Positions 35,495 to 44,598 of a stretch of DNA of 64,000 nucleotides are shown here, piece by piece. Under the pieces are notes generated by a model. That model did not search any database. It was not told where the DNA came from and was given only the letters and a program-made list of their open reading frames with translations. Position numbers and translations under genes: made by a program. The DNA is from Actinomycetota bacterium (GTDB taxonomy: Bacteria; Actinomycetota; Actinomycetes; Mycobacteriales; Mycobacteriaceae): positions 210,258-274,257 of the forward strand of contig JAFDWN010000007.1 of assembly GCA_018268465.1 (NCBI GenBank), given 5' to 3'. Numbering within the stretch: position 1 is the first letter of the stretch; every line of letters begins with the position of its first letter.

Positions 35495-36604
35495 ATGGAC
35501 TTCACCACATCCGAAGCGGCGACCGATCTCGGTGGCCTGGTACGCACCATCACCGAATCCGTCTGCACACCAGACCATCAGCGTGACCTCGACAAGCTCG
35601 GCCAGCGTTTCGATCGGCAACTGTGGCGCACACTCACCGATGCCGACGTGTTGTCGGCCGCCGCGCCGGAAGGGCTCGGGGGCGGCGGTTTCGGCGTGCT
35701 CGAGCAGGTCGCGGTGCTCACCGCGCTCGGCAGGCAGCTCGCCGCCGTCCCGTACCTGGAATCGATCGTCCTTGGCGCGGGCGCGCTCGGCCGATTCGGG
35801 TCCGGCGATCTCCAGCGGGACTGGGCGGCACCGGCGTTGACCGGGCAGAAGATCCTCACGGTGGCACTCGACGGCGACATGGGGCAGGGACCCGTGCAGG
35901 CCGCAGTCGTGGACGGCGGGTTCCGGCTCACGGGTGCGCGCACCATGATCGGATACGGTCCGGCGGCTGACGCCTTCCTGGTGTCTGCGGAAACACCCAC
36001 CGGTACCGCGGTTTTCGTGGTCAGCACCAGCGATCCCGGCGTCGCGGTCACCGTGCTCGACACCACCGGCAACGGCAGTGTCGGGCATCTGGAACTGGAG
36101 GGGACCGACGTCGGCGCGGACCGGCTGGTCGGCGGGAGCGAATCCGGCGAGTCGGTTCTCACCTGGCTGACCACTCTGGCCACCCTGGGCCGCAGCGCCT
36201 TTCAGCTCGGAGTGCTCGAACGGGCACTGGAGGTCACCGCGGCGTACGCGAGTGAACGCGAACAGTTCGGGCGGCCGATCGGCAGCTTCCAGGCGGTCGC
36301 GCAGCGGCTCGCCGACGGTTACATCGACGTCAAGGGTCTGCGCCTGACGCTGACCCAGGCGGCTTGGCGGGTATCCGAAGACCTGCCCGCCGACCTCGAG
36401 GTCGGCACCGCGGCCTTCTGGGCGGCCGACGCGGGGCACCGAATCGCCCACACCGCCGTGCATGTGCACGGCGGAGTCGGCGTCGACAAGGACCATCCGG
36501 TGCACCGCTACTTCCTGGCGGCCAAGCAGACGGAGTTCGCCGTCGGCGGCGCGACAGGGCAGCTGTTGCGGATCGGCCGGGAACTGGCCGGCACACCGGT
36601 GTGA
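35495..36604 (+). CDS. fadE27: Acyl-CoA dehydrogenase FadE27 (ChsE5 subunit)
   Basis: A 369-residue acyl-CoA dehydrogenase-like subunit, counterpart of Rv3505. The N-terminal half is shortened and divergent, as expected of the partner subunit, while the C-terminal helical domain (SEREQFGRPIGSFQAVAQRL) and HVHGGVGVDKDHPVHRY are kept. The heteromeric enzyme has one FAD per pair, with catalytic Glu provided by one subunit. It lies 15 bases after fadE26 and 36 before fadD17. Confidence 0.93.
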   Translation: MDFTTSEAATDLGGLVRTITESVCTPDHQRDLDKLGQRFDRQLWRTLTDADVLSAAAPEGLGGGGFGVLEQVAVLTALGRQLAAVPYLESIVLGAGALGRFGSGDLQRDWAAPALTGQKILTVALDGDMGQGPVQAAVVDGGFRLTGARTMIGYGPAADAFLVSAETPTGTAVFVVSTSDPGVAVTVLDTTGNGSVGHLELEGTDVGADRLVGGSESGESVLTWLTTLATLGRSAFQLGVLERALEVTAAYASEREQFGRPIGSFQAVAQRLADGYIDVKGLRLTLTQAAWRVSEDLPADLEVGTAAFWAADAGHRIAHTAVHVHGGVGVDKDHPVHRYFLAAKQTEFAVGGATGQLLRIGRELAGTPV

Positions 36605-36640
36605 TCGAAGCGGGCTCCACCGAGGAGGACACTGTCGGGC

Positions 36641-38197
36641 ATGGACCCTGATCCGGAATCGACGGTCACGGGGCTGCTCGCGCCGCTGACCGATGCCGAC
36701 GACCGGGGCGTGCACGATGAGTCCGGAGAGTTCACGTGCTGGCGCGCCCACCTGGCGGCCGCGGCCGAACTCGCCTCGGCGCTGGCCGCCCGGTGCGAAC
36801 CCACACTGCCGCCGCACATCGGGGTCCTGCTGGGCAACACGCCGGTGTTCTCGACCGTCCTCGTGGCCGCCGCGCTGACCGGACTGGTGCCGGTGGGTCT
36901 CAACCCCACCCGGCGCGGGGACGCGCTCGCGCGCGATATCGCCCGCGCCGACTGCCAGCTCGTGCTCACCGACGGTTCCGCCGAGCCCGCCGGAAATACC
37001 TCTGAGACAACCGATCACATCGACGTTCGGACGCCGCAGTGGGCAGGTGAACTCGCGGCGCACCGCGGCGCGGCGGTGCGATTCGACCGGGACGTCCGGC
37101 CCGACGATTTATTCATGCTGATCTTCACCTCGGGCACCAGCGGTGAGCCCAAGGCGGTCCGGGTGACCCATGAGAAGGTCGCCTACCCGGGCCGGATGCT
37201 CGCCCGGCGATTCGGCCTGGGGCCTGAGGACACCTGTTACCTCTCCATGCCGCTGTTCCATTCCAATGCGGTGATGGCGGGCTGGGCGGTCGCCGTGGCC
37301 GCGGGCGGGTCGATCGCCCTGCGCCGAAAGTTCTCCGCGTCGCAGTTCATCCCCGATGTGCGCCGCTTCGGTGCGACCTACGCCAACTACGTCGGCAAGC
37401 CGTTGTCCTACATCCTGGCCACGCCGCCCCGCGCCGACGACGCGGACAATCCCCTACGGGTTCTGTACGGCAACGAGGGCGCCCCCCGAGACTTGGACCG
37501 GTTCGCCCGCCGTTTCGACGTGGTCGTGGTCGACGGCTTCGGATCCACCGAGGGCGGGGTGTCGCTGGCGCGAACACCCGACACACCCGCCGGCTCCCTC
37601 GGCCCCCTGACCGACGAGGTTGCCATCGTCGACGTCGACACCGGACTGGCCTGTGCGCCGGGCCAGGTCGGCGAGTTGATCAATCCGCGTGGGCGGGGGT
37701 GGTTCCGCGGTTACTACAACGACTCGGCGGCCGAATCGGAACGTCTCGCCGGCGGCGTCTACCATTCCGGCGACCTCGCCTATTCCGACGAAGCGGGATT
37801 TGTGTACTTCGCCGGACGGCTCGGCGACTGGATGCGTGTCGACGGCGAGAACCTGGGTACCGCACCGATCGAACGGATTCTGTTGCGCCATCCCGACGTC
37901 ATCGAGGCGGCGGTGTATCCGGTGCCCGATCCCGCCGTCGGCGATCAGGTGATGGCCGCTCTGGTGCTGGCCCCCGACACCGACCTCGACGCCGCACGGC
38001 TGCACACCTTCCTGGCCGAACAGCCCGACCTCGGCCCGAAGCAGTGGCCTTCGTTCGTCAGGATCAGCTCGGGCCTGCCGCGCACCGAGACGTTCAAAGT
38101 CCTCAAACGGCAACTCTCCACCGAGGGAACCGACTGCGCCGACTCGGTGTGGACGATCGAACACCGCCGGGCGGAAACCCGTTCGGCCGGCGGTTAG
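36641..38197 (+). CDS. fadD17: Acyl-CoA synthetase FadD17
   Basis: A 518-residue AMP-forming acyl-CoA ligase, counterpart of Rv3506. P-loop motif is LIFTSGTSGEPKAVRVTHEK, the adenylate motif is DGFGSTEGG, the hinge reads FAGRLGDWMRVDGENLG, and the C-terminal lysine is in PRTETFKVLKR. In Mtb FadD17 activates shortened (C24 type) steroid side-chain acids. It is the third gene of the operon from the KstR site at 34240. A short GGGGT/ACCCC palindrome follows the stop and may act as weak terminator. Confidence 0.92.
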   Translation: MDPDPESTVTGLLAPLTDADDRGVHDESGEFTCWRAHLAAAAELASALAARCEPTLPPHIGVLLGNTPVFSTVLVAAALTGLVPVGLNPTRRGDALARDIARADCQLVLTDGSAEPAGNTSETTDHIDVRTPQWAGELAAHRGAAVRFDRDVRPDDLFMLIFTSGTSGEPKAVRVTHEKVAYPGRMLARRFGLGPEDTCYLSMPLFHSNAVMAGWAVAVAAGGSIALRRKFSASQFIPDVRRFGATYANYVGKPLSYILATPPRADDADNPLRVLYGNEGAPRDLDRFARRFDVVVVDGFGSTEGGVSLARTPDTPAGSLGPLTDEVAIVDVDTGLACAPGQVGELINPRGRGWFRGYYNDSAAESERLAGGVYHSGDLAYSDEAGFVYFAGRLGDWMRVDGENLGTAPIERILLRHPDVIEAAVYPVPDPAVGDQVMAALVLAPDTDLDAARLHTFLAEQPDLGPKQWPSFVRISSGLPRTETFKVLKRQLSTEGTDCADSVWTIEHRRAETRSAGG

Positions 38198-38247
38198 GCT
38201 CACCGCCTGGGGTGTTCCGGAACCCCGTGGCTGACAGGAGCGAACGC

Positions 38248-38910
38248 GTGAAGTCCACGGTGATCGGCAGCGCAGCCGTCCTCGCGGCGGCGCTCGGCAT
38301 CGGCCTGTGCGGGTGCGGTGCTGACGCGGGCCCACCCGGCGTGACCCCCACCGCGAATGTCTCGGCGCCCGCCCCCGACAATTCCGCGCTGAATGCGACG
38401 ATCGCCGGGTACATCCAGCGCAACGGGATCGTCGAGACGAGGGTCCGGCGGGGTGACCCCGGGTCGCCGACCGTCACCCTGCCGGTGCCGGAGGGGTGGC
38501 GGCCCGCGGGCGACGAGTCGCCGGAATGGGCCTACGACGCGATCGTGTACGCAGGCCCCGACGCCGGCGGCTACAAACCCAGCGTGGTGGCGGTGATGTC
38601 CAAACTGACGGGCAACGTCGACCCGGCCACGATCATCGCCCTCGCCCCCGGCGAACTGCAGAACCTACCCGGATACCAGGCCGTCGAGTCCGGTGCGGCG
38701 GGAACCTTCGCGGGCTATCAGGACTACCTGCTGGGCGGCACCTGGGTGCAGGACGCCAGGACGAAGGTCGTCACACAACGGACCGTGGTGATCCCCGGCA
38801 GCGACGGCCTCTACGTGCTGCAACTCAACGGCGACGCGCTCGCCCAACAGGCCGCCCTTATCGACGCGGCCACCGCGATGATCGATCAGCAGACCACCAT
38901 CACTCCGTGA
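38248..38910 (+). CDS. Lipoprotein of the LpqN/LpqT type
   Basis: A 220-residue lipoprotein. A signal peptide (VIGSAAVLAAALGIG) ends in a lipobox LCGC with modified Cys23. The mature protein resembles the LpqN/LpqT/LprG-neighbour family: LPVPEGWRPAGDESPEWAYD, an even mix of beta strands, and TFAGYQDYLLGGTWVQDAR. It would be anchored outside the membrane. The GTG at 38248 follows CAGGAG by seven bases. In Mtb this place between fadD17 and fadD19 is held by PE_PGRS and ilvX genes, so this is a local difference. A link to sterol uptake is only suggested by position. Confidence 0.8.
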   Translation: MKSTVIGSAAVLAAALGIGLCGCGADAGPPGVTPTANVSAPAPDNSALNATIAGYIQRNGIVETRVRRGDPGSPTVTLPVPEGWRPAGDESPEWAYDAIVYAGPDAGGYKPSVVAVMSKLTGNVDPATIIALAPGELQNLPGYQAVESGAAGTFAGYQDYLLGGTWVQDARTKVVTQRTVVIPGSDGLYVLQLNGDALAQQAALIDAATAMIDQQTTITP

Positions 38911-38916
38911 CGGCGT

Positions 38917-40038
38917 TCAGCCCTCGCGAATGTCGTCGAGCCGGCGGGTGGCCTCGTCGAAACCGCCGACCAGATCGGCGACGATGTCGGCAACCGGACG
39001 TATCTCGTTCATCCGGCCGACGATCTGACCCACCGGCATCGACACCGTCCGCGGGTCGCCGGATTCGTTCATCCGCTGGTGTGCCTCGCTGACGAGGATG
39101 TTCTGCAGCGGCATCGGCAGCGGTTCCGGGGCTCCGGGGGCATCCCAGGCATCGGTCCACCGCGTCTTCAGCAGGCGCGCCGGTTTGCCGGTGTAGATGC
39201 GGCGCCGCACTGTGTCGGCGGACGTGGCATCAAGCAGCGCCTCCTGGATCACCGACATACCGGACTCCCGGGGCACTCCGAGGTCGTACTCGGCCGCGGT
39301 CAGGAACGCCGACCCCATCCACACGCCCTGCGCGCCCAGCGCCAGGGCCGCCGCGACCTGCCTGCCGGTGCCGATCCCGCCCGCCGCCAGCACCGGGGCC
39401 GCGCCGTCCAGCGCGTCGACGATCTCCGGCCAGAGCACCATGGACCCGATCTCACCGGTGTGCCCACCGGCTTCGTGGCCCTGCGCGACGACGATGTCGA
39501 CGCCGTTGTCGACATGCCGCCGCGCATGCTTGGCACTGCCGGCCAGCGCAGCGACCGGGACCCCCGCCTCGTGCACCTGGTCGATGACGTCCTTGGGCGG
39601 CGAGCCAAGGGCGTTGGCGATCAGCTTGATCGGATGTTTGAGGGCGACCTCGACGTGGCTGCGGGCCACCGAATGCAGCCAGCCCAGTACACCTTCCGAT
39701 CTGGCCTCGTCCTCGGGGAGCGGGGGTACGCCGAGATCGGCCAGCGTCTTGGCGACGAAATCGCGGTGGCTCTGCGGAATCAGGTTGGCGATGTCGACGG
39801 CGCTGCCCTCCTGGGGCACCTTCGCCGGCATGACGACGTCGACGCCGTAGGGCAGCCCGCCGGTGTTCTCGTCCATCCACTGCAGGACATTCTCGAGATC
39901 GTCGGCGTCGTTGAATCGCACACAGCCGAGCACTCCCAGTCCCCCGGCGCGGCTCACCGCCGCCGCCACCTTCTCCGACGGGGTGAACACGAATATCGGG
40001 TACCGGATGCCGAAGCGTTCGCACAGTGGCGTGCGCAT
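38917..40038 (-). CDS. Nitronate monooxygenase-family FMN protein
   Basis: A 373-residue TIM-barrel flavoprotein of the NMO/2-nitropropane dioxygenase family. FMN-phosphate motifs are seen in VLAAGGIGTGRQVAAAL and GAQGVWMGSAFL, and the active-site His in VVAQGHEAGGHTG. Enzymes of this family in KstR regulons (such as Rv3553) belong to sterol degradation; actual reaction is unknown. Its ATG overlaps the fadD19 stop (ATGA), so it is the second gene of the fadD19 operon and expressed from the KstR site at 41720. Confidence 0.85.
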   Translation of the reverse strand: MRTPLCERFGIRYPIFVFTPSEKVAAAVSRAGGLGVLGCVRFNDADDLENVLQWMDENTGGLPYGVDVVMPAKVPQEGSAVDIANLIPQSHRDFVAKTLADLGVPPLPEDEARSEGVLGWLHSVARSHVEVALKHPIKLIANALGSPPKDVIDQVHEAGVPVAALAGSAKHARRHVDNGVDIVVAQGHEAGGHTGEIGSMVLWPEIVDALDGAAPVLAAGGIGTGRQVAAALALGAQGVWMGSAFLTAAEYDLGVPRESGMSVIQEALLDATSADTVRRRIYTGKPARLLKTRWTDAWDAPGAPEPLPMPLQNILVSEAHQRMNESGDPRTVSMPVGQIVGRMNEIRPVADIVADLVGGFDEATRRLDDIREG

Positions 40039-41708
40039 CAGACACTCGCCCCCTGCGAACCGGCATGGTTGGCGTGCACGTCGTCGGCGGGCCGCAGTTC
40101 GGTCTGTTCCTTGGCCCAACGGTAGTCCGGTTTGCCCGCCGGTGACCGCTTCAGATCGCCGACGAGCCAAAGGCTGCGCGGCACTTTGTATCCGGCGATC
40201 TCACCACGCACGTGGCCGTCGAGATCGGACAGCGTCAGGTGGGCGCCTTCGCGCGGTTGCACGACGGCGGCGACGTGCTGTCCATAGCGCGGATCGGGCA
40301 CACCGACCACCAGTGCGTCGAAGACGTCGGGGTGGCCCTTGAGCGCGGCCTCGACCTCTTCGGGGTAGATCTTCTCGCCGCCGCTGTTGATCGACACCGA
40401 ACCCCGGCCGAGCATCGTCACGGTGCCGTCGGCCTCGACCTGGGCGTAGTCACCGGGTATCGCGTAACGCACCCCGTTGATGACGCGGAAGGTCTGACGC
40501 GTTTTCTCCTCGTCCTTGTAGTAGCCGACCGGGATGTGGCCGCGTTTGGCGATGATGCCGCGGACCCCTGAACCGGGCTGGACATGGTTGCCGTCGTCGT
40601 CGAGCACCACCGTGTTCGTATCGATCTTCACGCGGGGACCACCGGTATGCGATTCGCCCTTGGCCACGATGCTGGTCCCGCCGAATCCTGTCTCCGAGGA
40701 CCCGATCGAATCGGTGATGATGCGGTTGGGCAGCAGTTCCAGCAGTGCGTCCTTGATGCTCGGCGAGAACAGCGCCGCGGTGCTGGCCAGTAGGAACAGC
40801 GATGACAGCTCGTATTCGACACCGGATTCCCTGGCGGCGAGCAGCGCGTCGAGCAACGGCCTGCCCATCGCGTCGCCGGTGAAGAACAGCAGGTTCACCT
40901 TGTGGTCGTGAATGGACCGCCACACCAGGTCGGCGTCGAATTCCGGTGCCAGAACCACCGTTTGGCCCGAGAACAGTGCCATCCACGTCGCGGACTGGGT
41001 GGCGCCGTGGATCATCGGCGGAATCGGGTAGCGGATCATCGGCGTGTTCGCGACGGCCTGCTTGGCCAGGTCGTATTCGTCGGCCAGCGGCTCACCCGTG
41101 GCGAAGTCGATGCCACCCAACAGCACACGGTAGATGTCCTCGTGGCGCCACATCACACCCTTGGGAAAGCCGGTGGTGCCACCGGTGTAGAGCAGATAGA
41201 TGTCGTCGGCGCTGCGTTCGCCGAAATCCCGTTCCGGCGAACCCTGTTCGAGCGCCGAATAGAATTCGACACCGCCGTAGGCGCGGTAGGTCTGTTCGTC
41301 GACGTCACTGCCGTCGTCGACCACCAGGACGGTCTGCACATCGGGGGTGTCGGTCAGGACGGCGGCGACCCGGTCCGAGTACTGACGCTCGTGCACCAGC
41401 GCGACCATGTCGGAATTCTCGAACAGGTAGCGCAACTCCGCTTCGACGTAGCGGAAGTTGACGTTGACGAGGATCGCGCCGGCCTTGACGATGCCGAGCA
41501 TCGCGATCACGATCTCGATCCGATTGCGGCAGTAGAGCCCGACCTTGTCGTCCTTCTTCACCCCACGGTCGATGAGGTAGTGGGCGAGCCGGTTGGCCTT
41601 GTCCTCCAACTGTGCGTAGGTCAGGTGCTCGTCGCCGCAGATGAGGGCGACACGGTCAGGCACGGCATCGATGGCGTGCTCGGCGAGATCGGCGATGTTG
41701 AGGGCCAC
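40038..41708 (-). CDS. fadD19: Steroid-side-chain acyl-CoA synthetase FadD19
   Basis: A 556-residue AMP-forming ligase, close to Mtb FadD19 (Rv3515c) throughout. P-loop LLYTGGTTGFPKGVMWRHED, DSIGSSETGFGG, and the C-terminal KRSPAGKPDYRW containing the catalytic lysine. FadD19 activates the C26 (and C24-branched) side-chain acid of cholestenone. GTG at 41708 begins the conserved ALNIADLAEHAIDAVPDR sequence; TTG at 41717 is an alternative. The KstR site lies only 12 bases upstream, so the transcript leader must be very short or absent. Confidence 0.94.
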   Translation of the reverse strand: MALNIADLAEHAIDAVPDRVALICGDEHLTYAQLEDKANRLAHYLIDRGVKKDDKVGLYCRNRIEIVIAMLGIVKAGAILVNVNFRYVEAELRYLFENSDMVALVHERQYSDRVAAVLTDTPDVQTVLVVDDGSDVDEQTYRAYGGVEFYSALEQGSPERDFGERSADDIYLLYTGGTTGFPKGVMWRHEDIYRVLLGGIDFATGEPLADEYDLAKQAVANTPMIRYPIPPMIHGATQSATWMALFSGQTVVLAPEFDADLVWRSIHDHKVNLLFFTGDAMGRPLLDALLAARESGVEYELSSLFLLASTAALFSPSIKDALLELLPNRIITDSIGSSETGFGGTSIVAKGESHTGGPRVKIDTNTVVLDDDGNHVQPGSGVRGIIAKRGHIPVGYYKDEEKTRQTFRVINGVRYAIPGDYAQVEADGTVTMLGRGSVSINSGGEKIYPEEVEAALKGHPDVFDALVVGVPDPRYGQHVAAVVQPREGAHLTLSDLDGHVRGEIAGYKVPRSLWLVGDLKRSPAGKPDYRWAKEQTELRPADDVHANHAGSQGASV

Positions 41709-41719
41709 AGAACCCAAAC

Positions 41720-41733
41720 TAGAACGTGTTACA
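41720..41733. promoter_or_regulatory. KstR operator between fadD19 and echA19
   Basis: TAGAACGTGTTACA, identical to the site at 34240-34253, is placed between the divergent fadD19 and echA19 starts and fits the consensus at all defined bases. Confidence 0.87.
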
Positions 41734-41767
41734 GTTCATGACAAGTCTGTGGAAAGGTGGACATCAG

Positions 41768-42568
41768 GTGAGCGAGTCGGAATCGCAGCCTCACGCCCTG
41801 GTCGAGCAGCGCGGACACACCCTCGTCGTCACCCTCAACCGGCCGCACGCACGCAACGCCTTGTCCGGCGAGATGCTCTCCATCATGGTCGGGGCGTGGG
41901 ACCGTGTCGACGGCGATCCCGACATCCGCACCTGCATTCTCACCGGGGCCGGTGGCTACTTCTGCGCGGGTATGGATCTCAAGGCGGCTACCAAGAAGCC
42001 GCCTGGCGACTCGTTCCGGGACGGCAGCTACGACCCGTCGCGCATCGACGGCCTGCTCAAGGGCCGGCGGCTGACCAAACCGCTGATCGCCGCCGTCGAA
42101 GGACCCGCGATCGCGGGCGGCACCGAGATCCTGCAGGGCACCGACATCCGCGTCGCGGGCCAGAGCGCCAAGTTCGGCATCTCCGAGGCCAAGTGGAGTC
42201 TGTACCCGATGGGTGGGTCGGCGGTGCGCCTGGTGCGGCAGGTCCCCTACACCGTCGCCTGCGATCTGCTGCTCACAGGCCGCCACATCAGCGCGGCCGA
42301 GGCGCTGGAGTTCGGGCTGATCGGCCATGTGGTGCCAGACGGTCAGGCGCTCGACAAGGCCCTGGAGATCGCCGAGACGATCAACGCCAACGGTCCGCTG
42401 GCGGTGCAGGCGATTCTGCGGTCGATCCGGGAGACCGAGGGCCTCAACGAGAACGACGCCTTCAAGATCGACACGCAGATCGGGATCGAGGTGTTTCTCT
42501 CCGAGGACGCCAAGGAGGGCCCGCTCGCTTTCAAGGAGAAGCGCACGCCGGTGTTCAAGAACCGCTAG
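41768..42568 (+). CDS. echA19: Enoyl-CoA hydratase EchA19
   Basis: A 266-residue crotonase, counterpart of Rv3516. Oxyanion-hole motifs are [10 protein letters not shown] and [11 protein letters not shown]; the catalytic Glu region reads [12 protein letters not shown]. EchA19 hydrates steroid enoyl-CoA side chains in cholesterol beta-oxidation. GTG at 41768 follows AAAGGTGG by eight bases; the longer frame covers the operator. It ends two bases from the convergent cyp142. Confidence 0.93.
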   Translation: MSESESQPHALVEQRGHTLVVTLNRPHARNALSGEMLSIMVGAWDRVDGDPDIRTCILTGAGGYFCAGMDLKAATKKPPGDSFRDGSYDPSRIDGLLKGRRLTKPLIAAVEGPAIAGGTEILQGTDIRVAGQSAKFGISEAKWSLYPMGGSAVRLVRQVPYTVACDLLLTGRHISAAEALEFGLIGHVVPDGQALDKALEIAETINANGPLAVQAILRSIRETEGLNENDAFKIDTQIGIEVFLSEDAKEGPLAFKEKRTPVFKNR

Positions 42569-42570
42569 TC

Positions 42571-43824
42571 CTACCGATGCCCATTGGCGTCCGTGGGGCC
42601 GGTCCGTCGTCGGTCCCCTACGGGCGCGGTCGGGGTGAACACCACCGGCATCGACTCCAGACCGCTGACGAAGTTGGCCGGCCGCAGGGGCAGCGCGGAC
42701 TCGTCGGCAAGCCGTAGATCAGGCAGTCGCCGCAGCACCCGGCGGGTCATCAGGGACAGCTCCAGCCGTGCCAGCTGGTTGCCGAGACAGAAGTGGGTAC
42801 CGAAGCCGAACGCCAGGTGGCTGTTGGGATTTCGACCGATCCGGAAGTTGTGTGGGTCGCCGAAGACCTGCTCGTCGAAGTTCGCCGACTCGAACAGCAG
42901 CATGATCTTCTCGCCCTCGCGCAACGCGGCGCCGTGGAATTCGGTGTCCGCGGTCAGCGTGCGGCACATGTTCTTCACCGGCGACGTCCAGCGCAGCATC
43001 TCCTCGATCGCGCCGGGCAGATACGTGTCGACGTCGCCGGCCAGGCGTTCCCACTGCGCCGGGTGGCGCAACAACTGTTCGGTGCCGCCCGAGAGCGTAT
43101 GCCGGGTCGTTTCGTCGCCGCCGATCAGGATGAGCAGGCTTTCCATGACGATTTCGTCGTCCGACAGGCGCTGGCCGTCGACCTCCGCGTGCACCAGCAC
43201 ACTGATCAGGTCGTCGTTCGGCTCGGCGCGGCGCGCGTCGATGGTGGCGCGGGTGTAGTCGTTGTAGGAGGCGAAGGCGCCCATCATGGACGCGGCCATC
43301 TCCTCGGTGACTTTCGAGCTCAGCCCCTTGACGAGGTCATCGGACCAGGCGAGGAACATCTCTCGCTCGTGCGGCGCCACGCCGAGCATGTCGCCGATCA
43401 CGGCCATCGGCAACGGCGCCGCGACATCCTTGACGAAATCGCACTCGCCGTTCTCACAGACGGCGTCGATCAGCATGTCGCACAGCTGACCGATCGATTC
43501 TTCCTTGTCCCGCACTCTTTTTCGGGTGAAACCGGCGTTGACGAGTTTGCGCCGCAGCACATGCGCGGGGTCGTCCATGTCGATCATCATCAGCATGCCG
43601 GGCTGATCGGGCCGGATGCCGCCGGCGTTGGAGAACAGGTCCGGGTTCCGCTCGGCATCGATGACCGCCTCGTGGGTGGCGGCGGCGGCGAGGCCGTTGC
43701 GGTCCCGGAACACCGGCTGATGGACCCGCATCCAGCGGTAGGCGTCCCGGGCGCTGCCGTCGGCGTAGAAGGTGCCGTCGGCCAGATCGACGTCCGGCCG
43801 CAGCCCGGGAAGCACCTGGGTCAT
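42571..43824 (-). CDS. cyp142: Cholesterol C26-hydroxylase CYP142
   Basis: A 417-residue P450, counterpart of Rv3518c. The I-helix is LIGGDETTRHTLSG, ExxR is in IEEMLRWTSP, and the haem loop is FGFGTHFCLGNQLARLE. CYP142 oxidises the terminal methyl of cholesterol or cholestenone to the C26 acid, parallel to CYP125. It starts in the stop of the acetoacetate decarboxylase-like gene (ATGA) and so should be transcribed from the KstR site at 44566. Confidence 0.93.
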   Translation of the reverse strand: MTQVLPGLRPDVDLADGTFYADGSARDAYRWMRVHQPVFRDRNGLAAAATHEAVIDAERNPDLFSNAGGIRPDQPGMLMMIDMDDPAHVLRRKLVNAGFTRKRVRDKEESIGQLCDMLIDAVCENGECDFVKDVAAPLPMAVIGDMLGVAPHEREMFLAWSDDLVKGLSSKVTEEMAASMMGAFASYNDYTRATIDARRAEPNDDLISVLVHAEVDGQRLSDDEIVMESLLILIGGDETTRHTLSGGTEQLLRHPAQWERLAGDVDTYLPGAIEEMLRWTSPVKNMCRTLTADTEFHGAALREGEKIMLLFESANFDEQVFGDPHNFRIGRNPNSHLAFGFGTHFCLGNQLARLELSLMTRRVLRRLPDLRLADESALPLRPANFVSGLESMPVVFTPTAPVGDRRRTGPTDANGHR

Positions 43825-44555
43825 CGGATCTCCTCGGCCTCGTCGAAGGACATCTGCACGTCGGTGGCCGAACCCGACAGGACGGCACGTCTGGGCAGGC
43901 CCAGCGACGCGAGTTCGCGGGCGTAGGGATGGTCGCCGAGTCGCAGCCGCGCGCCGCCGGGCCGGTATCGGACCCCGCGCAGAGTCATCGTGCCGGCGGT
44001 CTCGCGGGTCACCCCGTCGAGATGGGAGTAGGTGCGGTGGACCCGCGCGCCGGAGGTGAACCGTGACGGGACGGCCAGCCCCGGCCGGAACTCCATGCTC
44101 ACCGCCATCCGCCCGTCGATACCGACGTCGAATCCGAACTGGCGACCGTCACGAACGGTGAAGTCCGCCATCACTTTCGGGTATCCCCAGATGGTCCGGC
44201 CCGCTTCCAGGGTGAACGCCTGATCGACAGGCAGGTGGTGGACGAACGCGCCGGCGGACCGCAGCGCAGCCAGACCGCGGTCGCCGGAACCCGGCGGGTT
44301 GACCATGACGTTCGAGCCGTATTCCAGGTACTCACCCAGGTCGCTGTCGAGATAGCGCATCAGCATCAGCACCACCATGGCGCGGCCGGGGCGGTAGCGG
44401 CATACCTGCAGGCCGCTGTAGTCGATCATGCGCTGCGCGGCGTCGGCGTCCACGGAGAACATCGCCATGTGCTGGCGAGCCCGGCGGACCACCACGGGCA
44501 TCGTCACCTGCCGTTCGGCGACGGTGTGTGTGGAGACGGGGGTGGCGTCGGTCAC
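43821..44555 (-). CDS. Acetoacetate decarboxylase-family protein in the sterol cluster
   Basis: A 244-residue protein of the acetoacetate decarboxylase-like beta-barrel fold. The family Schiff-base Lys can be placed in TIWGYPKVMADFTV at about residue 125, preceded by EYGSNVMVNPP and LEAGRT. Whether it decarboxylates a steroid intermediate or only binds it is unknown. GTG at 44555 lies ten bases from the KstR site, pointing to a leaderless or nearly leaderless transcript. It overlaps cyp142 by four bases. Confidence 0.85.
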   Translation of the reverse strand: MTDATPVSTHTVAERQVTMPVVVRRARQHMAMFSVDADAAQRMIDYSGLQVCRYRPGRAMVVLMLMRYLDSDLGEYLEYGSNVMVNPPGSGDRGLAALRSAGAFVHHLPVDQAFTLEAGRTIWGYPKVMADFTVRDGRQFGFDVGIDGRMAVSMEFRPGLAVPSRFTSGARVHRTYSHLDGVTRETAGTMTLRGVRYRPGGARLRLGDHPYARELASLGLPRRAVLSGSATDVQMSFDEAEEIR

Positions 44556-44565
44556 ACGCCAAATC

Positions 44566-44579
44566 TAGAACGTGTTCTA
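44566..44579. promoter_or_regulatory. KstR operator upstream of the decarboxylase-cyp142 operon
   Basis: TAGAACGTGTTCTA fits the consensus at all defined bases and extends as a 16-base inverted repeat CTAGAAC-GT-GTTCTAG. It lies between two leftward genes, right at the start of the decarboxylase-like gene. Confidence 0.87.
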
Positions 44580-44598
44580 GACAGATCGCAACAAGTGT

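Noticed and set aside
34331-37063. A 910-residue open frame on the minus strand across fadE26, fadE27 and fadD17
   Set aside because: It is the antisense shadow of three well-recognised genes in GC-rich DNA; its translation is rich in Arg, Gly, His and Pro and has no family motif.
38205-38240. Terminator after fadD17
   Set aside because: The GGGGT-GTTCCGGAACCCC element is nearly palindromic but leaves almost no loop and has no T tract, so I did not list it as a feature.
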